From Dentipellis sp. KUC8613 (lineage: Eukaryota > Basidiomycota > Agaricomycetes > Russulales > Hericiaceae): a stretch of 64,000 nucleotides of DNA. The notes below the pieces were generated by a model. It searched no databases, had not been told where the DNA came from, and saw nothing but the letters and a program-made list of their open reading frames with translations. The DNA lies in NCBI GenBank assembly GCA_002286715.1, contig NSJX01000004.1, positions 942,253 through 1,006,252 of the forward strand. Direction: 5' to 3'. How positions within the stretch are numbered: position 1 is the stretch's first letter; every line of letters starts with the position of its first letter. A program made the position numbers and the translations under genes. Below, piece after piece: positions 1 to 11,526 of this stretch.

Positions 1-1900
1 TCGCGGTATCCCAGTTGTCCTTGAGGAACACAGACCATCCGCTGAACTGTTATTGCGAAGAAAGCGATCAGTCGCGGTTGGAATTCGATTGGGGAAACGA
101 CTTACGAAGCAGATCACAATGCACGCAATGGCGGCATACCATGCTGCGTACGGCTGCAGGATGGAAGCATAGGGAAGCTTGCTCCGGTCCATGCCTTGTT
201 GAGTGAAGCCAGCGTAGAAGCGGATGTAGGTCACGGCGATACCGAACCAGGTCATGAGACCCGCAATCGATGTCATGTTCGCAAACCAGTTGAACACCTT
301 TCCAGAGCCGGCGTTCACACTCATGAAGGCGAGGAAAGCGAACATAGTCGAAAGAGTAAGCGCCGCGTACGGCAGGCCATTGCGGGTGGTCCGCTTGAAG
401 ATGGCCGGAGCGTTGCCAGCGACCGCAAGACCGTCTGCGTAGGGGCGTTAGGAAGCTGTGATGATTGAGATGGATGACGCCACTTACACATGGCACGAGA
501 ACTAGTGTACAGGTCACTGGACGCAGCTGACCATGCGGAAGTCAAAAGGGCCGCGTTGATGATCTAGAGCGAGGTCAGCATGATGCATTTCCAGTAAAAA
601 CACGAGTTCGACTTACACTTGGCAGGACCTTGATGCCGGCTTTGTGAATGGCAATGACGAACGGAGAGCCGGCGGCATTGCCCGAGTTCAAGCCAAGGTT
701 GGGCTCGTTGGACGGAACAAGGAGACCGATGATGGTGACACCACCGATGTAGAACAGGAGGATACGAACGTAGACGCGCTTGATAGCCTTGGGCAGGTTG
801 CGTCTAGGGTTCTTAGCCTCACCGGCGGCGATCTGAAATGCGAGAAAGGTTATACGGGAGCAGACAGAATCGAGAGGATACTATACTCACGGCAACGATC
901 TCTGTACCGATGAAGGAGAAGGCGGCCTGAGTCATAACGGCCCACCAACCCAAAAACTTTCCAGTGTTGCCGGTAATACCATGGTACTCAACGAAAGGCC
1001 CAGGATGTTTCCAGTAGCGGAAGCCGAGACGATCGTGATTAGGCGCGCCACCAAGGTCGATGACGATGCCGAGAATGATAAGACCTAGCCGAAGGTCAGA
1101 TTTCGGCGCTGAGGAAAAAGACAAGGAGCTGCGCACCAGTGATGGTGATAACCTTGATCGAGGCGAAAATAAACTCTGCCTCTCCGTAAACACCGGCGCC
1201 CATGAAGTTGATGGCCACAACGACCACTAAACAGATTATAATCCAGACGGAGTTGTTGATGGTCTTGTTCCAGTAGTTAATTAGCACCGAAGCTGCGCTG
1301 AGCTCGGCGGGCAGGATAATCGTCCAATTATACCAGTAATTCCAACCCATAGTGAAGGAAAGAGCGGGATCGACGAATCGCTCGGCCAACTTGATGTGAC
1401 CGCCGGGTATAGGGAGGTATGCGATCATCTCGCCGAGAGAAATCTGCACAAAAGAGATGAGACGGGAGCGGAGAAGGACGTCAAAAAAAAAGACGAACCA
1501 TAACACTGTAGCAGACCGTTCCAACAATGGTATAACCGAGTAAGAGACCGATGGGGCCGCCATTGACGAGAGCGTTTGCGGTTCCCAAGAAAAGACCAGT
1601 ACCAATAACACCTATAAAAAAAAAGTCGCGTGCTCAGAATGCGGCCTTTGTCGCGCAAGGCACAGAGAACGTACCGCCGATACTATTATGGACAACGCGT
1701 CAGTGGGATTCTAAGGAACAAACGAACTGAATAGACACGAACCTAATCATAGCAACATGCCGATTCTTAAGCTGGCGCTTGAGCGTGCGCACGGGCGGTT
1801 GGCCCTCGGCTTCGAGATGCGAGCCATGTTCGTCGACGGTGGTAGAGACCTGGGTCTTCTCGTCGTGTACCTTTTCGCCGAAGCTATCCTTGGAGGACAT
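1..1900 (-). CDS. Yeast-type amino acid permease (3' end cut by window)
   Basis: A plasma-membrane amino acid/proton symporter of the APC superfamily (fungal YAT family). The start at 1900 opens a hydrophilic, charged N-terminal tail. This leads to LKNRHVAM, the segment that precedes TM1 in this family. After an intron comes TM1 (GVIGTGLFLGTANALVNGG, about 1560-1625), then LGEMIAYLPIPGGHI and WNYWYNW (about 1330-1440), the FSFIGTEIVAVSIV helix near 900-940, and later helices down to base 1. At least five short introns separate the exons. Roughly the last 100 residues lie outside the window. Substrate cannot be told from sequence; general and basic amino acid permeases look alike here. The family call is secure from the ordered motifs. 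Confidence 0.9.
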
Positions 1901-2903
1901 GACGGGCAGTGTTCAAGGAATGAAAACACTGGCGGGTAGCGGGGCAGGGGGGAAGGAAAGGTATCGAGACATGGTCGGGGACGAGTCGGGTTTTATTTGC
2001 GCGGGAGCGGCCAGGGGACAGTGGTGGGGGAGGCTGTGTCATCGAGGTAGCTCCACGCGTTGGCCTCCACCGTCTCGGTCCTGACTCCGGCCGACGCCTT
2101 TCGGCCTCCCCCCCGCCTCCCCACAATTTTTTTTTCTTCTCCGAACGTTCCGCTAGCACATCCAAGCCGTCGCCTTTACTCTCTCCCGCTTTCTCGAGTC
2201 TACCAGTCCCTTCCCTCTCCGACCCGAGGCCCCCACCGTCCGTTACGAAAGTCCAGTGCTTGCCACGCGGATCATGATCCCTTCGATTTTTGGCCCAGCG
2301 CTTCCTCTGCTCCATCTCGACCATCTAGTTCATCTCGAGACCAAAATCACTCAGCGTGACCTCATGATTCCTGGAGCATGATTGTCAGGGCCCCCGGCTT
2401 CACCCACAATCAGAAAGGGTCTCGCTCCCCGCTACTTGGCGTTACTTATCGGCCACTTTTGCTTCGCTATGGCTACCACTTATCTGCACACGATGTGGAT
2501 CTGGCCGGGGTAATTTACAATTTCTGCGGTGAAGCCGCTCCCATCAATTGCTGCCAACAGCATTAACAGTAGTACACGATAAGAGATAAGGATACAAGAC
2601 CGGAGCGAGAGATAAGAGAGAAATAAGATATGGAATGGAACGAGAATGAGACGGAGAATGAGACGAGTAGCAGAAAAAATGTACGAGACAGAAAGGAAAT
2701 CAGACTTGAAACACTTGGTAGCATATTCGAATTCGGCAGCAGACGCGTCCGATGTCAGGAAGCATGCTGAACACTGAGCGCGTGACCCATGCGTTCAGTA
2801 GCTATACCTAAGATGATCACTCAACGCCCTGACTTGCCGGTGTGCCTGGTCGTATCGCAATTAGATAACGAGACAGACCCGCACCTCCTCTAATTCAATT
2901 CAT
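1901..2903. other. Intergenic: permease promoter and downstream flank of the kinase-like gene
   Basis: About 1 kb between two leftward genes, so it holds the permease promoter and 5' leader (right of 1900) and the 3' flank of the kinase-like gene (left of 2904). The stretch 2090-2260 is pyrimidine-rich on the + strand, therefore purine-rich on the transcribed strand. 2575-2710 is an AGA/GAGA-rich, low-complexity purine stretch. Open frames here have no recognisable protein character. Confidence 0.6.
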
Positions 2904-5763
2904 TCACGAGCGGTGATGCCTCTTCCTCGACGGTGTGTCGTCGTCTTCATCCCCCGCACGGTTCGGTGTCTCGTCAGAAGGTGACGAGTCTCTCCTGCGC
3001 TTTCCAGCACGCCTTGACTGGGAAGGAGTGGCCGAGGACGAGGATGAGGACGAAGAACCCTGCGCCTGCTGTTGCACGCCGTCACGTCCTCCTCGCCCAA
3101 CATTCTGGGCGCTGCCGCCGATCGACCGAGGCTCGCGCGAAATGCTTTGTGGCAATGCCGCATTTGCAGATAACGTGGATGGTCCAGCTACAGGTTCTTG
3201 TGGCGCGTCCTGTCTGCCTATCACCTCGATAGTGGATGAGAACCGCGCCCTCTTTCTCCCAACCTGGCTGTCGTCACCCGAGCCCCCCTCGCGTGGGCGC
3301 TTCTGGGCACTATTGAGTTGTTCGGGTGAGCTTGTCGGCGCGGGCCCTGGATGCGCTGCTTCCCGAGCCGATTGACTTCTCGTCCGCATCCTCGACGTCG
3401 AAGCCTGCTGATCTTCCCTTGGACCGGAGCGCCTGCGGCTCCGAGCCTGCTCGCCCGCTGTCCCAGTCGGTTGGCCTGCCGTACGAGTTGGTTGCCCGGC
3501 CGTCTGCGCTGCTTGACGCGTCGCCTGCATTGCGTCGTACTCCGCCGGTGGTATAATTCCAGGCTCGGGCGACATCCCGTAGAGTTCCCTCAGGCAGGTC
3601 ACCACCTCATCAATCAGCATAGCGTGCTCCTCGGTCAAAGGATTTCCGCCCACATCGGTGCGACGGCCTTCGCTGTCGCGGTAAGCTCCTATGAAGGATC
3701 GACTCGCCCTAGGGCCTCCTGGGTTTGTCGTTTGCGACGGCAAATTTGTTGTAGGTGGAGCTGGCCCGCCTGCTGCGCGAGTCGATGGCCCGGCGACCTG
3801 CGTCGATGGGCCCGCAACCTGAGCGGATGGACCGGCAGCCCTGGTCGAGGGACCTGCAGCCCGTGTCGACGGGCCTGACGGATTTGCAGATGGGCCTGGC
3901 GCTAGCGTCGACGGGCCTGGCATTCGAGACGACGACGGGCCTGGCGCTTGCCCCGCCTGCGAATTCAGAGGACCGTATTGCTGTTCGAATATGGCAAGGT
4001 TTCGTGCTGCGGAATCGTCCATGATGGGGTCTGGGACGCGGTAGCCTGCAGAACTGGGCTGACGCTCGTATGCAAAGTCCCGTGATTTGATACCAGACCC
4101 AGCGGGGAGGGGAGGAGGATCGGTATATTCGACATCTGCCGGCGGATCCCGAGTGCCTTGAGGTCGTCGTGACGTCGAAGGATGTGAAGGCGGGCGATTT
4201 TGGAATTGCGAGGCACCTTGCGACGGCGAGGGACGGTGCGATAAGGAAGAAGCTTGCGAGGGGTTTATTGCCCCGTTTCGCTGATGACCGGGGCGGGTTG
4301 ATCCCGATCGGGGAAGGCCAGCAGTTTCTTCAGCACGATGCACAGGAGCGTCTTCCAAAAGTCGATGCCAGAGCATGTCCGGAGTCGTCCGCACTCCGAT
4401 GGTCGAGGACGGTCGAATCTGCGGAATGCTAGACCCAACCACTAGCTCCTTCACCCGCTCACAGAATGAGATAACACCCAGTCCGAGCTCGACATCGTTC
4501 ATGCTCGGATGCACGAAACGCTTCGGAAGGCGATCGGCGTGGGCCAGCCATACATTTCGAAGCTCGTCCAGCGGAATGGCGTCCTTGTCCGGTTCCTGAG
4601 ACAGCACCGTCGGCCTGGAAGGCGATCGCCAAAAAAGTCGGAGAAGCCCAGCGGGTTCCTGCTCCTTCGCATGGTACCGATCCACAAGCCTCTTCCGCTC
4701 CGCCTCCTTGCTGCTCCTCGTAATCTCTATTTCACGAGCACCCTGGTAGTCGATAAGAAACTTCACTCGCCGCATTTCTGCCTGTTTATCGTTGGGAAAT
4801 GCCACACGGACGTCGTGCCGAGGGTCGGAAATGTCACCTTTCGCCTTGGAGAAATCGACAATGGTGACACGGGCGTCAGCGCCGATGAGGATGTGGTGCA
4901 GAGCGGCATTGTTGTGTACGACTCCGTGCGCATGAATTTGCTCATATGCCTCAATGACGCACTCCTTCAGAACATTTGGCATAGTAGGGTGAGCTTCCAT
5001 CCAGAAGGACGAGTGGGGTGGCGCCATAGCGATAGTAGCTTGTCCGGGGATGGCGTATACGCCTATTACGTAGGGCACGACTTTGCCTTGCAGGGGCAAA
5101 AGATAGCGTTCGCTCTGAAGTATACCAAGCTGTGCAATTCATGAGCAAGTGTGGCGAAGAATAATTTACTGAATGCTCACCTCAGTGTGGAGCCCAGTCC
5201 ACTGCCCAGGGATATGGGGCCACCTACGATGTATACGGTTGGAACGCGTACGGTATGGAAGATAGTAGACGTGTGGACTACGCACGATTTCGCAATGAAG
5301 GCCATAGGGCTACGAGCAGCCGAAGTGGGGTGTACCACTTCAGCATCGAGCATGTGCACACTAGAAGATCCATTGTGTTCTACGAACACGTCGAGGTCAG
5401 CCAAGACGTAGGGCACGACAATCATGCAGACTCACCGGTATAGGTATGATGCACTTTCTTCTCAGCGATGCGGCAGTTGTCCATAACATCCCAGCCACCA
5501 AGGCCGCGGTAGAGGAACTTGGTTCCCGAAGCGCGCTGGTATATCTTTGGCTCGTAGCCATTGCGCAGTTCGATATGCGCACTTCGGAGTCGAGAAGGGG
5601 GATTCACAGCAGGATTGATGCGGGCCATCACGCTGCGCATGAACGAGGTAAGGTCGCCACTGCCAGGACAGAATGCCTGCCAAGTAGGTGAGTTTGCGAG
5701 TTTTGTCAGGTATGGGGAGGGGGCGTCATCCCCGGGAAGGCGCAGGTTGGCACGGGAGGCCAT
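2904..5763 (-). CDS. Kinase-like protein with a degenerate catalytic loop and a long disordered tail
   Basis: Three exons fit in frame: 5763-5436, 5379-5181 and about 5112-2904 (about 911 aa; the second intron's acceptor is my best fit). Residues about 100-330 carry a protein-kinase-like fold: a possible beta-3 lysine (FIAKSC), PLQGKVVPYVIGVY, then HGVVHNNAALHHILI and IVDFSKAKG in place of the catalytic and metal-binding loops. In fungal kinases of this type the loop normally has HxD; here the Asp codon position (4908-4910) reads Asn, and DFG reads DFS. Activity is therefore doubtful. The remaining about 550 residues are Pro/Ser/Arg-rich, with a GPSTRAA-type heptad repeat, acidic patches and KRRR/KRAR clusters that look like nuclear signals near the C-terminus. 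Substrate and role are unknown. Confidence 0.75.
3766..3942 (-). repeat. 21-bp tandem repeat coding for GPSTRAA heptads
   Basis: About eight consecutive 7-residue units lie within the tail of the kinase-like gene. All begin Gly-Pro-Ser and the best conserved read GPSTRAA or GPS(A/T)QVA. The units nearest 3942 (GPSSSRM, GPSTLAP, GPSANPS) are more diverged than those nearest 3766. The period is 21 bp and the reading frame is kept, so copy number could vary between strains without breaking the gene. Confidence 0.85.
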
Positions 5764-6375
5764 GGTGGGCGGGAGGAAGATTGTGAGACAAGGCAGGGCA
5801 TGGAGGGCTACTATTTGTAGAGATTGGGATAGCGGGGTGCGTTGTTCTCGTTGTGTGCATGCGCAGGATCCAAGTGAGTCAAGCGCCCGCCACACGCCGT
5901 TGCGCCGGGTCACCACAGACAAGGCTTGCCTATTTGGGACGTCGCTGAGACGAAAGCGGCAAATAAGCGCCGTGGCTGCTCGGGCGCTTGCGTTGTGGCT
6001 ACGCCTCGTTGCTTTAACCACAGCGTCAATCCCACCCGGTGTGGCTGCTCTGCCTTCTCGATCTTCGTCACACGCCGCACACGCTTTGCGAACACGAATA
6101 CCACAGGAACACGTTGTAGAGTACATCAGACCATCAGACTACCTAGTACGAGTACACACAATAAGCGTCACGACGCTTTCTGAGACTCGTGTGCCTTTCG
6201 ACACAGCATCCAAGGTCAAAAACAACGTCCGACGACCCAGAAGAGACACAGCGTACCTCGAAAAAGCGTCTGCGCTCAACAACCGGGACCCCTCTACAGC
6301 TTGTGACGTCCAACTTCCTGAGCCGGGTACATGCATCGACGATGGTGTGAAGGCCTTCGCCTGGACGCAGCCACA
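5764..6375. promoter_or_regulatory. Intergenic: promoter of the kinase-like gene
   Basis: About 610 bp between two leftward genes. It must include the promoter of the kinase-like gene (start 5763) and the 3' flank of the leucine-rich-repeat gene (stop 6376). Long open frames cross it on both strands but none has the codon texture or motifs of a protein. I see no clear TATA box. Confidence 0.4.
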
Positions 6376-8084
6376 CTAATTAGCACAGACCTGCTGACAC
6401 AAACGATGCTTACTCGTCATCTTAGACCCTGCCACTTCTAATGAGACCAGCGACGCGCACTGCGAGATGTATTCGGCGGCGTCGTCATCGACTTTCGTAT
6501 TGTTCAGATTGAGTTCTTCTAGACGTGGTGCCTCTCCCCCCACGTTCGACTCGATCGACAGGCCCTCCAAGTCCGACGAGCGAAGCGATGTGATACCTGC
6601 CAGATTCAACCTCTGCAGATGATGGCGTCCAGATAATCAGATATGAATACGGATGCTGCGCACCTTCAGTCTATATCCAACACGGCGAATGAACTCTAAA
6701 AGAGCAGGCTCTCGCCTGCTTCCCAAGCCAAGCTTGGTGTTCCCGACCAGGTTGACACTTTCCAGTCCATCCAAGCCCGCGAGTAGCTCCGTGAGGTCTC
6801 GCAAGGTATCATCTGTCAAGCTCATCGCGGACGTGTTGCCTATCGCAGAAGCCTTGCCCTGCCCTCCGCCGAGCGCACCGATGGCCAATCTCGATAGTTT
6901 TGGTAAGTTCCGAACAATGGTCAATAGATCGTTGCTAGACACTGCAGTCGAGGTAAGAGACAGCTTCGTCAAGGACGGTTGCAGCGTTCCGGTAAGAAAG
7001 ACAGGATGGCGAACGCCGGTGAAGGACAAGTCAAGGTGTTCGATGTTAGGGCATTTCGGGAGAAGGACATTTAGAGTCGTGTCCGTGATGGATGTTTCGC
7101 GCAATTTTAATGTGCGGAGGGCGGGCAAGGAGTAATCGTCATCGAGAGGGAGGGCGGCCAGAAGCTTGGCGACAGCAGCATCAGTCTGGAAACCAAAAGT
7201 GAGGATGGTTCAAAGACGACCGGCGTGAAGCTGAAGACTAGCCGAATTGGGTATTCCAGCAAGCTTCAAGACCTCCAACGAATCCTTGTGTGATATGAGG
7301 AGCGGCGCTAGTGCTACTGGGGGTGGACTGGTGTAGTTGAGATTTAGAACGGCAAGGTTTGGACAGTGTTTGCTGACTGCTTCAACGGTCTTCGTGCTAG
7401 CTTTTGTACAACCACTTCGAAAAGTTCAGCACTATGCTACGATGGGTTGAGAGACTTCCCCGCCTTACCGAAGGTTCAAAAGCCGGAGCAAAGGAAGACG
7501 CGATATCACAGCAGCAAGACTCTGATCCATAATCTTGTCGAAACCTATCAGCTGCAGGGACGTCACGCTCTTTGCAACATCCACAACAGCGCCAACTGTG
7601 AACTTGGATACCGGACGTTCTCCGCCAAGGTCACTAGCGAGCGTAATGGAGGTGCCGCGCAGGAAATGCTAGCATGGACAGACATTAAGCGTCAGTCATA
7701 CGACCAAACAGCATACGGTCATACTTCTTTGACGAGCTCGTGAGACAGCAGACTTGGACAGGATGACCGGAGCATGGCAAAGATCTTAGGAATCATCTCG
7801 TCTGGCAACATTTTGAGCCAGTCGCCTATGTGTCGCCATTGCTCGGGATCCCGAGGCTCCCATCCACTTCTGCTCCTCGATAGGGAAGGGAAATTTGCGA
7901 CGAAGACACGCGCGCACAGGGTGCTTAAGGATGGGATACCGTCTTCGGCATGGTGAAGCGGCTCTCGAACGGAGAACGCGGAGGAGGTGGGCACGTTCAC
8001 CGGGGTTGCCTGCGTGTCGGCTTCGGAGGCGGCTCCAAAGGACACTATGTGTGCGCGACGTCGTTTGGCGGGCCTCGAGCTCAT
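6376..8084 (-). CDS. Leucine-rich-repeat (RNI-like) protein
   Basis: Starts at 8084 with a basic N-terminus (MSSRPAKRRRAH) that could be a nuclear signal. A helical segment follows (SLSTLCARVFVANF, then LKMLPDEMIPKIFAMLRSS, an F-box-like helix pair). The rest is a run of irregular leucine-rich repeats of ribonuclease-inhibitor type, for example VTSLQLIGFDKI, LRLLNLR, LAVLNLNYT, LRTLKLRETSITD, IEHLDLSFTGV, LESVNLVGNTKLG and LEELNLNNTKVDDD. Several short introns break the exons around 6610-6636, 7140-7260, 7440-7500 and 7670-7720. The layout resembles Rad7/AMN1-type substrate adaptors of ubiquitin ligases, but no diagnostic motif settles that, so function is inferred only. Confidence 0.75.
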
Positions 8085-8476
8085 TCCTCGCGTGTTGGCT
8101 GGAATATTGAAATGGAGCTGTATTGGGCCTGGGCACCTACACTAGTGTCAGGGCAGAAGCACAGGTGTGGATGACGGGGATGAGGGAGGAGGAGGAAGAC
8201 ATGACGCGGCGTCATAGTCGCGGCCGCGGGACCGCGACTGGAGTCACGTTCCTGGTTCGATCAGGATTTCGGCCTCTCCCGAGGCTCGCCCAACCGCAGT
8301 CCAGACCTCGCCGGGCTGAACAGTATTAGCGTGGAAAACACATGCATTACATGGCCATGTAGCTGTAGGTCCAAACTCGCATACGGATAGAGAGGAAAGC
8401 CAGACAGCAAAAGTACAATTAGCAGGAGAAAACAATAGCAACATACGACGAGCTATAGATACAGCGTAAGTACGAT
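8085..8476. promoter_or_regulatory. Intergenic: promoter of the leucine-rich-repeat gene
   Basis: 390 bp between two leftward genes. It holds the upstream region of the LRR gene and the 3' flank of the next gene. A NotI-like GCGGCCGC sits at about 8219-8226. No other structure is obvious. Confidence 0.4.
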
Positions 8477-9302
8477 CTAATAGGTAGGGATAGCAGAGAC
8501 ATCGTCATGAGAAACATAATGAGACGTGAGTTCGAGGACGAGAAACACCGTAAACGCGATAACACATAGCAGAGTAATCACCGCAGCCAAGCAGCGCAGA
8601 GCCCACTTCTTCTCGACCTCCCTGGGGCTCGGGGGGCGGCAGTAGACGCACCGGACCGCGCCCTTCTCGATATCAGAATCGTCCGAATGTTCTTGAGTAC
8701 GAGGGAACAACAGCAGAAACGCCCCCCAAAACCACAACGGGAACAACCCTGTCCAGGTGTCAGAACGTGCTCGGAGATGCGAAGGAAGGGCCGTGCGTAC
8801 AGAAACCATGCCAAAAGAGGGTCCTCGCGAGCGTCTTAGGCTCCTTCTTCGCCTGTTCTGCCTTGCCTGCATCCGGGTTGAAGTCGCAGACGCCATTCGA
8901 GCAAGGCAGGAGTGCGCGCCGGTTGCGCGATCGGTCGCCGAAGAACTCATCGATGAGATCCGCCTGCAGCAAGTGCTGGGCCGTCTTGTACGCCATCTTC
9001 TCGTTGAGCGTCATGCTGCTCTTGGTAGCGGAAGGGAGTCTGACGAACGCCGGACGAGGGCGCGGGAGGGCGAGTTTGGGGGGTGCGAGTTTTTGGGCGC
9101 CCCAGAGGTGGAATCCGCGGTCCGTGGCGGCAAGCACCGCCAGAGGGGGCTTGGGGAACGTGTTTTCGTGAGGAGGCCACAAGGGCTTGTCGTTGGGCGT
9201 GAGGGGGACGGTTTCGAGGTTGATAGGCTTGAGGTCGTCGTCTACCCATGAGCCAGCCATAGAAGGAGGACGGGGAGAAGAGGGAGATAAAGCAGAGTCC
9301 AT
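8477..9302 (-). CDS. Uncharacterised protein with two C-terminal membrane helices
   Basis: Two exons join in frame: 9302-8801 and 8748-8477, with a 52-bp intron (GTACGC donor, CTGAC branch, CAG acceptor), giving 257 aa. Without this splice the first frame stops near 8760. The N-terminal about 90 residues are Pro-rich and soluble. The middle carries KMAYKTAQHLLQADLIDEFF, a likely amphipathic helix. The C-terminus has two hydrophobic spans, WLFPLWFWGAFLLLFP and LAAVITLLCVIAFTVFLVLEL, separated by an acidic then basic loop with a CVYC pair. The start could instead be Met at 9260 (MAGSWVDDDL). I do not recognise the family; topology suggests an endomembrane protein. Confidence 0.65.
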
Positions 9303-9668
9303 AACTAATGAAGAGAGTCGTGCGGAAGTAAAAGCGTAGGGCGATGCGTTGTGGTGTGCAGTGGGAGACGTCTGCTCGCAGCTCAGATACTTATACAATT
9401 AAGACAAAGGCCACTGGCGCGCGTGTTGAATTCGCGTGTGGACTGCGGGCGATCTAAGACCCGCGATATGAGATGTGGACGGGCTCAAAACCTCGTGTTC
9501 GGGATCGGTCCACAATAACCGTTGCTATGGATATAGTGTATTCAGCGGGCACAAGCTGAACTTCTATTGTTTGCACAAGCAACTGACGGACAATGCAGAG
9601 TGAGTCAAATTCAAAATCAAATTGGCCCAAGCACTCACGAATACAACACTGTCTACTGCAACAAGCAA
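9303..9668. promoter_or_regulatory. Intergenic between two leftward membrane-protein genes
   Basis: 366 bp containing the upstream region of the two-helix membrane protein and the 3' flank of the next gene. No recognisable gene or motif. Confidence 0.4.
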
Positions 9669-11311
9669 CTATCGCCTCCAAAGCCAGAGGCCGGCCACTA
9701 CAAGACCTACAATGCCGACCGTACATCTCCACAATGTCCTCTCTACCGTTTGGGCCATAACTGGAACTTTGACTCCGAACACGCGCAGCATTATTGTGGG
9801 TAGCCAAATGAAGACAAACCAAAGTAGATTGAAGGGCGGGGGAAAGGGGTGGGGTGTGGCATATGCCGTCACGGTTGCTGCAAATATTCGACGAGCCGAG
9901 AGACCAACCGGTCGCGAATACCTGTCCCAGGTGCTCGATGGGCGTTTAGGTAGGGATAACAGCGAGGCGCTGAACAGAACCAACAATGCCGCCGACGCGA
10001 GGATGAGGAAGTAGATGATCCCCCAGAGGATTAGGAGGGCTTGCCGCGTCTCCATCGGTGAGGAGGTAAACACCATGATGCCCGGCGGGAAGTGGGGGAA
10101 TGAATCCGCGATGGCGACCGACAAGAGGTAAGATGATATCAAAAAAGCAGGGAGATAGAACAGCAAGACAGGGAACAGCGTCCTCGAGAACTCGTACCAC
10201 AAGAGGGTAGATAATGGTAAGCTGATATCGGGGGCAAGGAAGAAGTTCGGACTTGGTGGGCGGGGTAGGTGAAGGATCAAGACGTGCAACACCAGTGCGA
10301 AGAGGAGAATCGTATACGGCGTCTCTCCTGCGAATGGAGCAGAAGGTAAGCTCGACATGAAGGCCAATATGACGAGGATGGAGGGGATGATATGGGGTTT
10401 GTTCGGTCGCAGGAGTAAGCTGAAGGAGTATATCAGCAGGACAATCTCCCGCCCACCTACCACACCGGATGCGGTGGCTATGATGGGTCGGTCAGGGGGA
10501 TGCAGAATGTAATTAGCAAGCAGGGCAAGATATCCGAGCTGCAGCAAAGTATCCAGGGCATGAATGACTCTGCGGAACATAGTCAATACACGTCTCTTGT
10601 GAAAGGTGGGTTCTTCGACTTACCGTGGGGTCACCTTCGCATCAAGGTGCTGAAGTATGCGGCCAGAGAACGTATCTGCTGGCGGTGCAGCCTTGCCGTA
10701 GCACCAGGTGTTGTCCAAAGACAGGAAGACTAGGCGGTGTGCCGCCAACGATTCCGGAACGTCGGGGTGCTTTAGCAAATCCACAACTAGCAAAGGATCA
10801 AGATATTAGATTTCAGGTGGGGCTTTTTGGCGTCTTACTCACCTCGTACGGTATGGCGTTGCCCCTGGTCCACAGGAAACTCGCACCACAGACATTCCTC
10901 CAGCTCCTCTGCCCTCCTATCCGACTCAATGAAGTCCGACCACGTTTGGACAATATGATCTTCGAGTTCCTTAGCATCGTGCAACGCGTCCTGTTCCTTC
11001 GACCAGCGCTCCCACACGTCTCGGCGAGCGTACTTCGCGTTCTTGGACACAATGTATGTCTGCAGAAACACAATCAATTTGAACGCGACCTCCTCTACCG
11101 TCGTGTGCAGGGCCGGAAGCAAAGAGCCGTCGGAGGATATAGCTTGCACGCCTTGTGCGCGTATGCGGTTCACGCTGGGGGTTATAGGGGGCCGACGGCC
11201 GAGAGGCGCGCGGGCCTCGGGGACAGGCGAGATCGCGTGGTGGCGATGGTCAAGCAGGGAGGTTGTTTCTGTAGGAGGCTCGCCGGGGGAGTGGTTGGCA
11301 AGGGAGGACAT
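9669..11311 (-). CDS. Polytopic membrane protein of unknown function
   Basis: Three exons fit exactly in frame (11311-10843, 10786-10624, 10569-9669; 510 aa). Residues 1-60 are hydrophilic and carry an acidic dileucine-like signal (ETTSLL), a sorting motif for vacuole/endosome proteins. A helical soluble region follows (TTVEEVAFKLIVFLQTYIVS, then a charged stretch). The last 300 residues contain about seven or eight hydrophobic spans, such as LLQLGYLALLANYIL, IVLLIYSFSLLL, TILLFALVLHVLILHL, FPVLLFYLPAFLISSYLLS, ILWGIIYFLILASAALLVL, LLWFVFIWLPTIML and CTVGIVGLVVAGLWLW. The ending (PFNLLWFVFIWLP) is loosely like fungal TRP/YVC1-type proteins, but no pore motif is visible, so I leave it unnamed. 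Confidence 0.75.
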
Positions 11312-11526
11312 GGTGGGATGAGAGCAGCATGAGAATGAGGATACGCGTCCGTATCAGCCCGGACTCCGAGAAATCCGCAGACTGCGCTGCACCTTGAACG
11401 TGCGCGGATGCTGTGGGCGTCTATTTACACGAAGCTGCCACCATCCCGTTTCCAATAAGTGCCTGACTATCCGCCTTATACGTCACTTCTTCTCTTGGTC
11501 CTCCCTCGGTCCTCCTCAACGCTGCC
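11312..11526. promoter_or_regulatory. Short divergent promoter
   Basis: 215 bp separates the start of the leftward polytopic membrane protein (11311) from the start of rightward TVP23 (11527). Both genes must use promoter elements in or overlapping this segment. A CT-rich tract (TTCTTCTCTTGGTCCTCC, about 11486-11504) precedes the TVP23 start, a common feature of fungal 5' leaders. Confidence 0.55.

Noticed and set aside
68..545. Minus-strand open frames with alternative readings at the left edge
   Set aside because: They overlap the permease exons in the wrong frame; the permease frame there (SMFAFLAFMSV, FGIAVTYIRFYAGF) has clear membrane character.
2060..2566. + strand open frames upstream of the permease
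   Set aside because: Pyrimidine-driven composition (Ser/Pro/Leu runs), no motif and no introns; more likely antisense of a leader.
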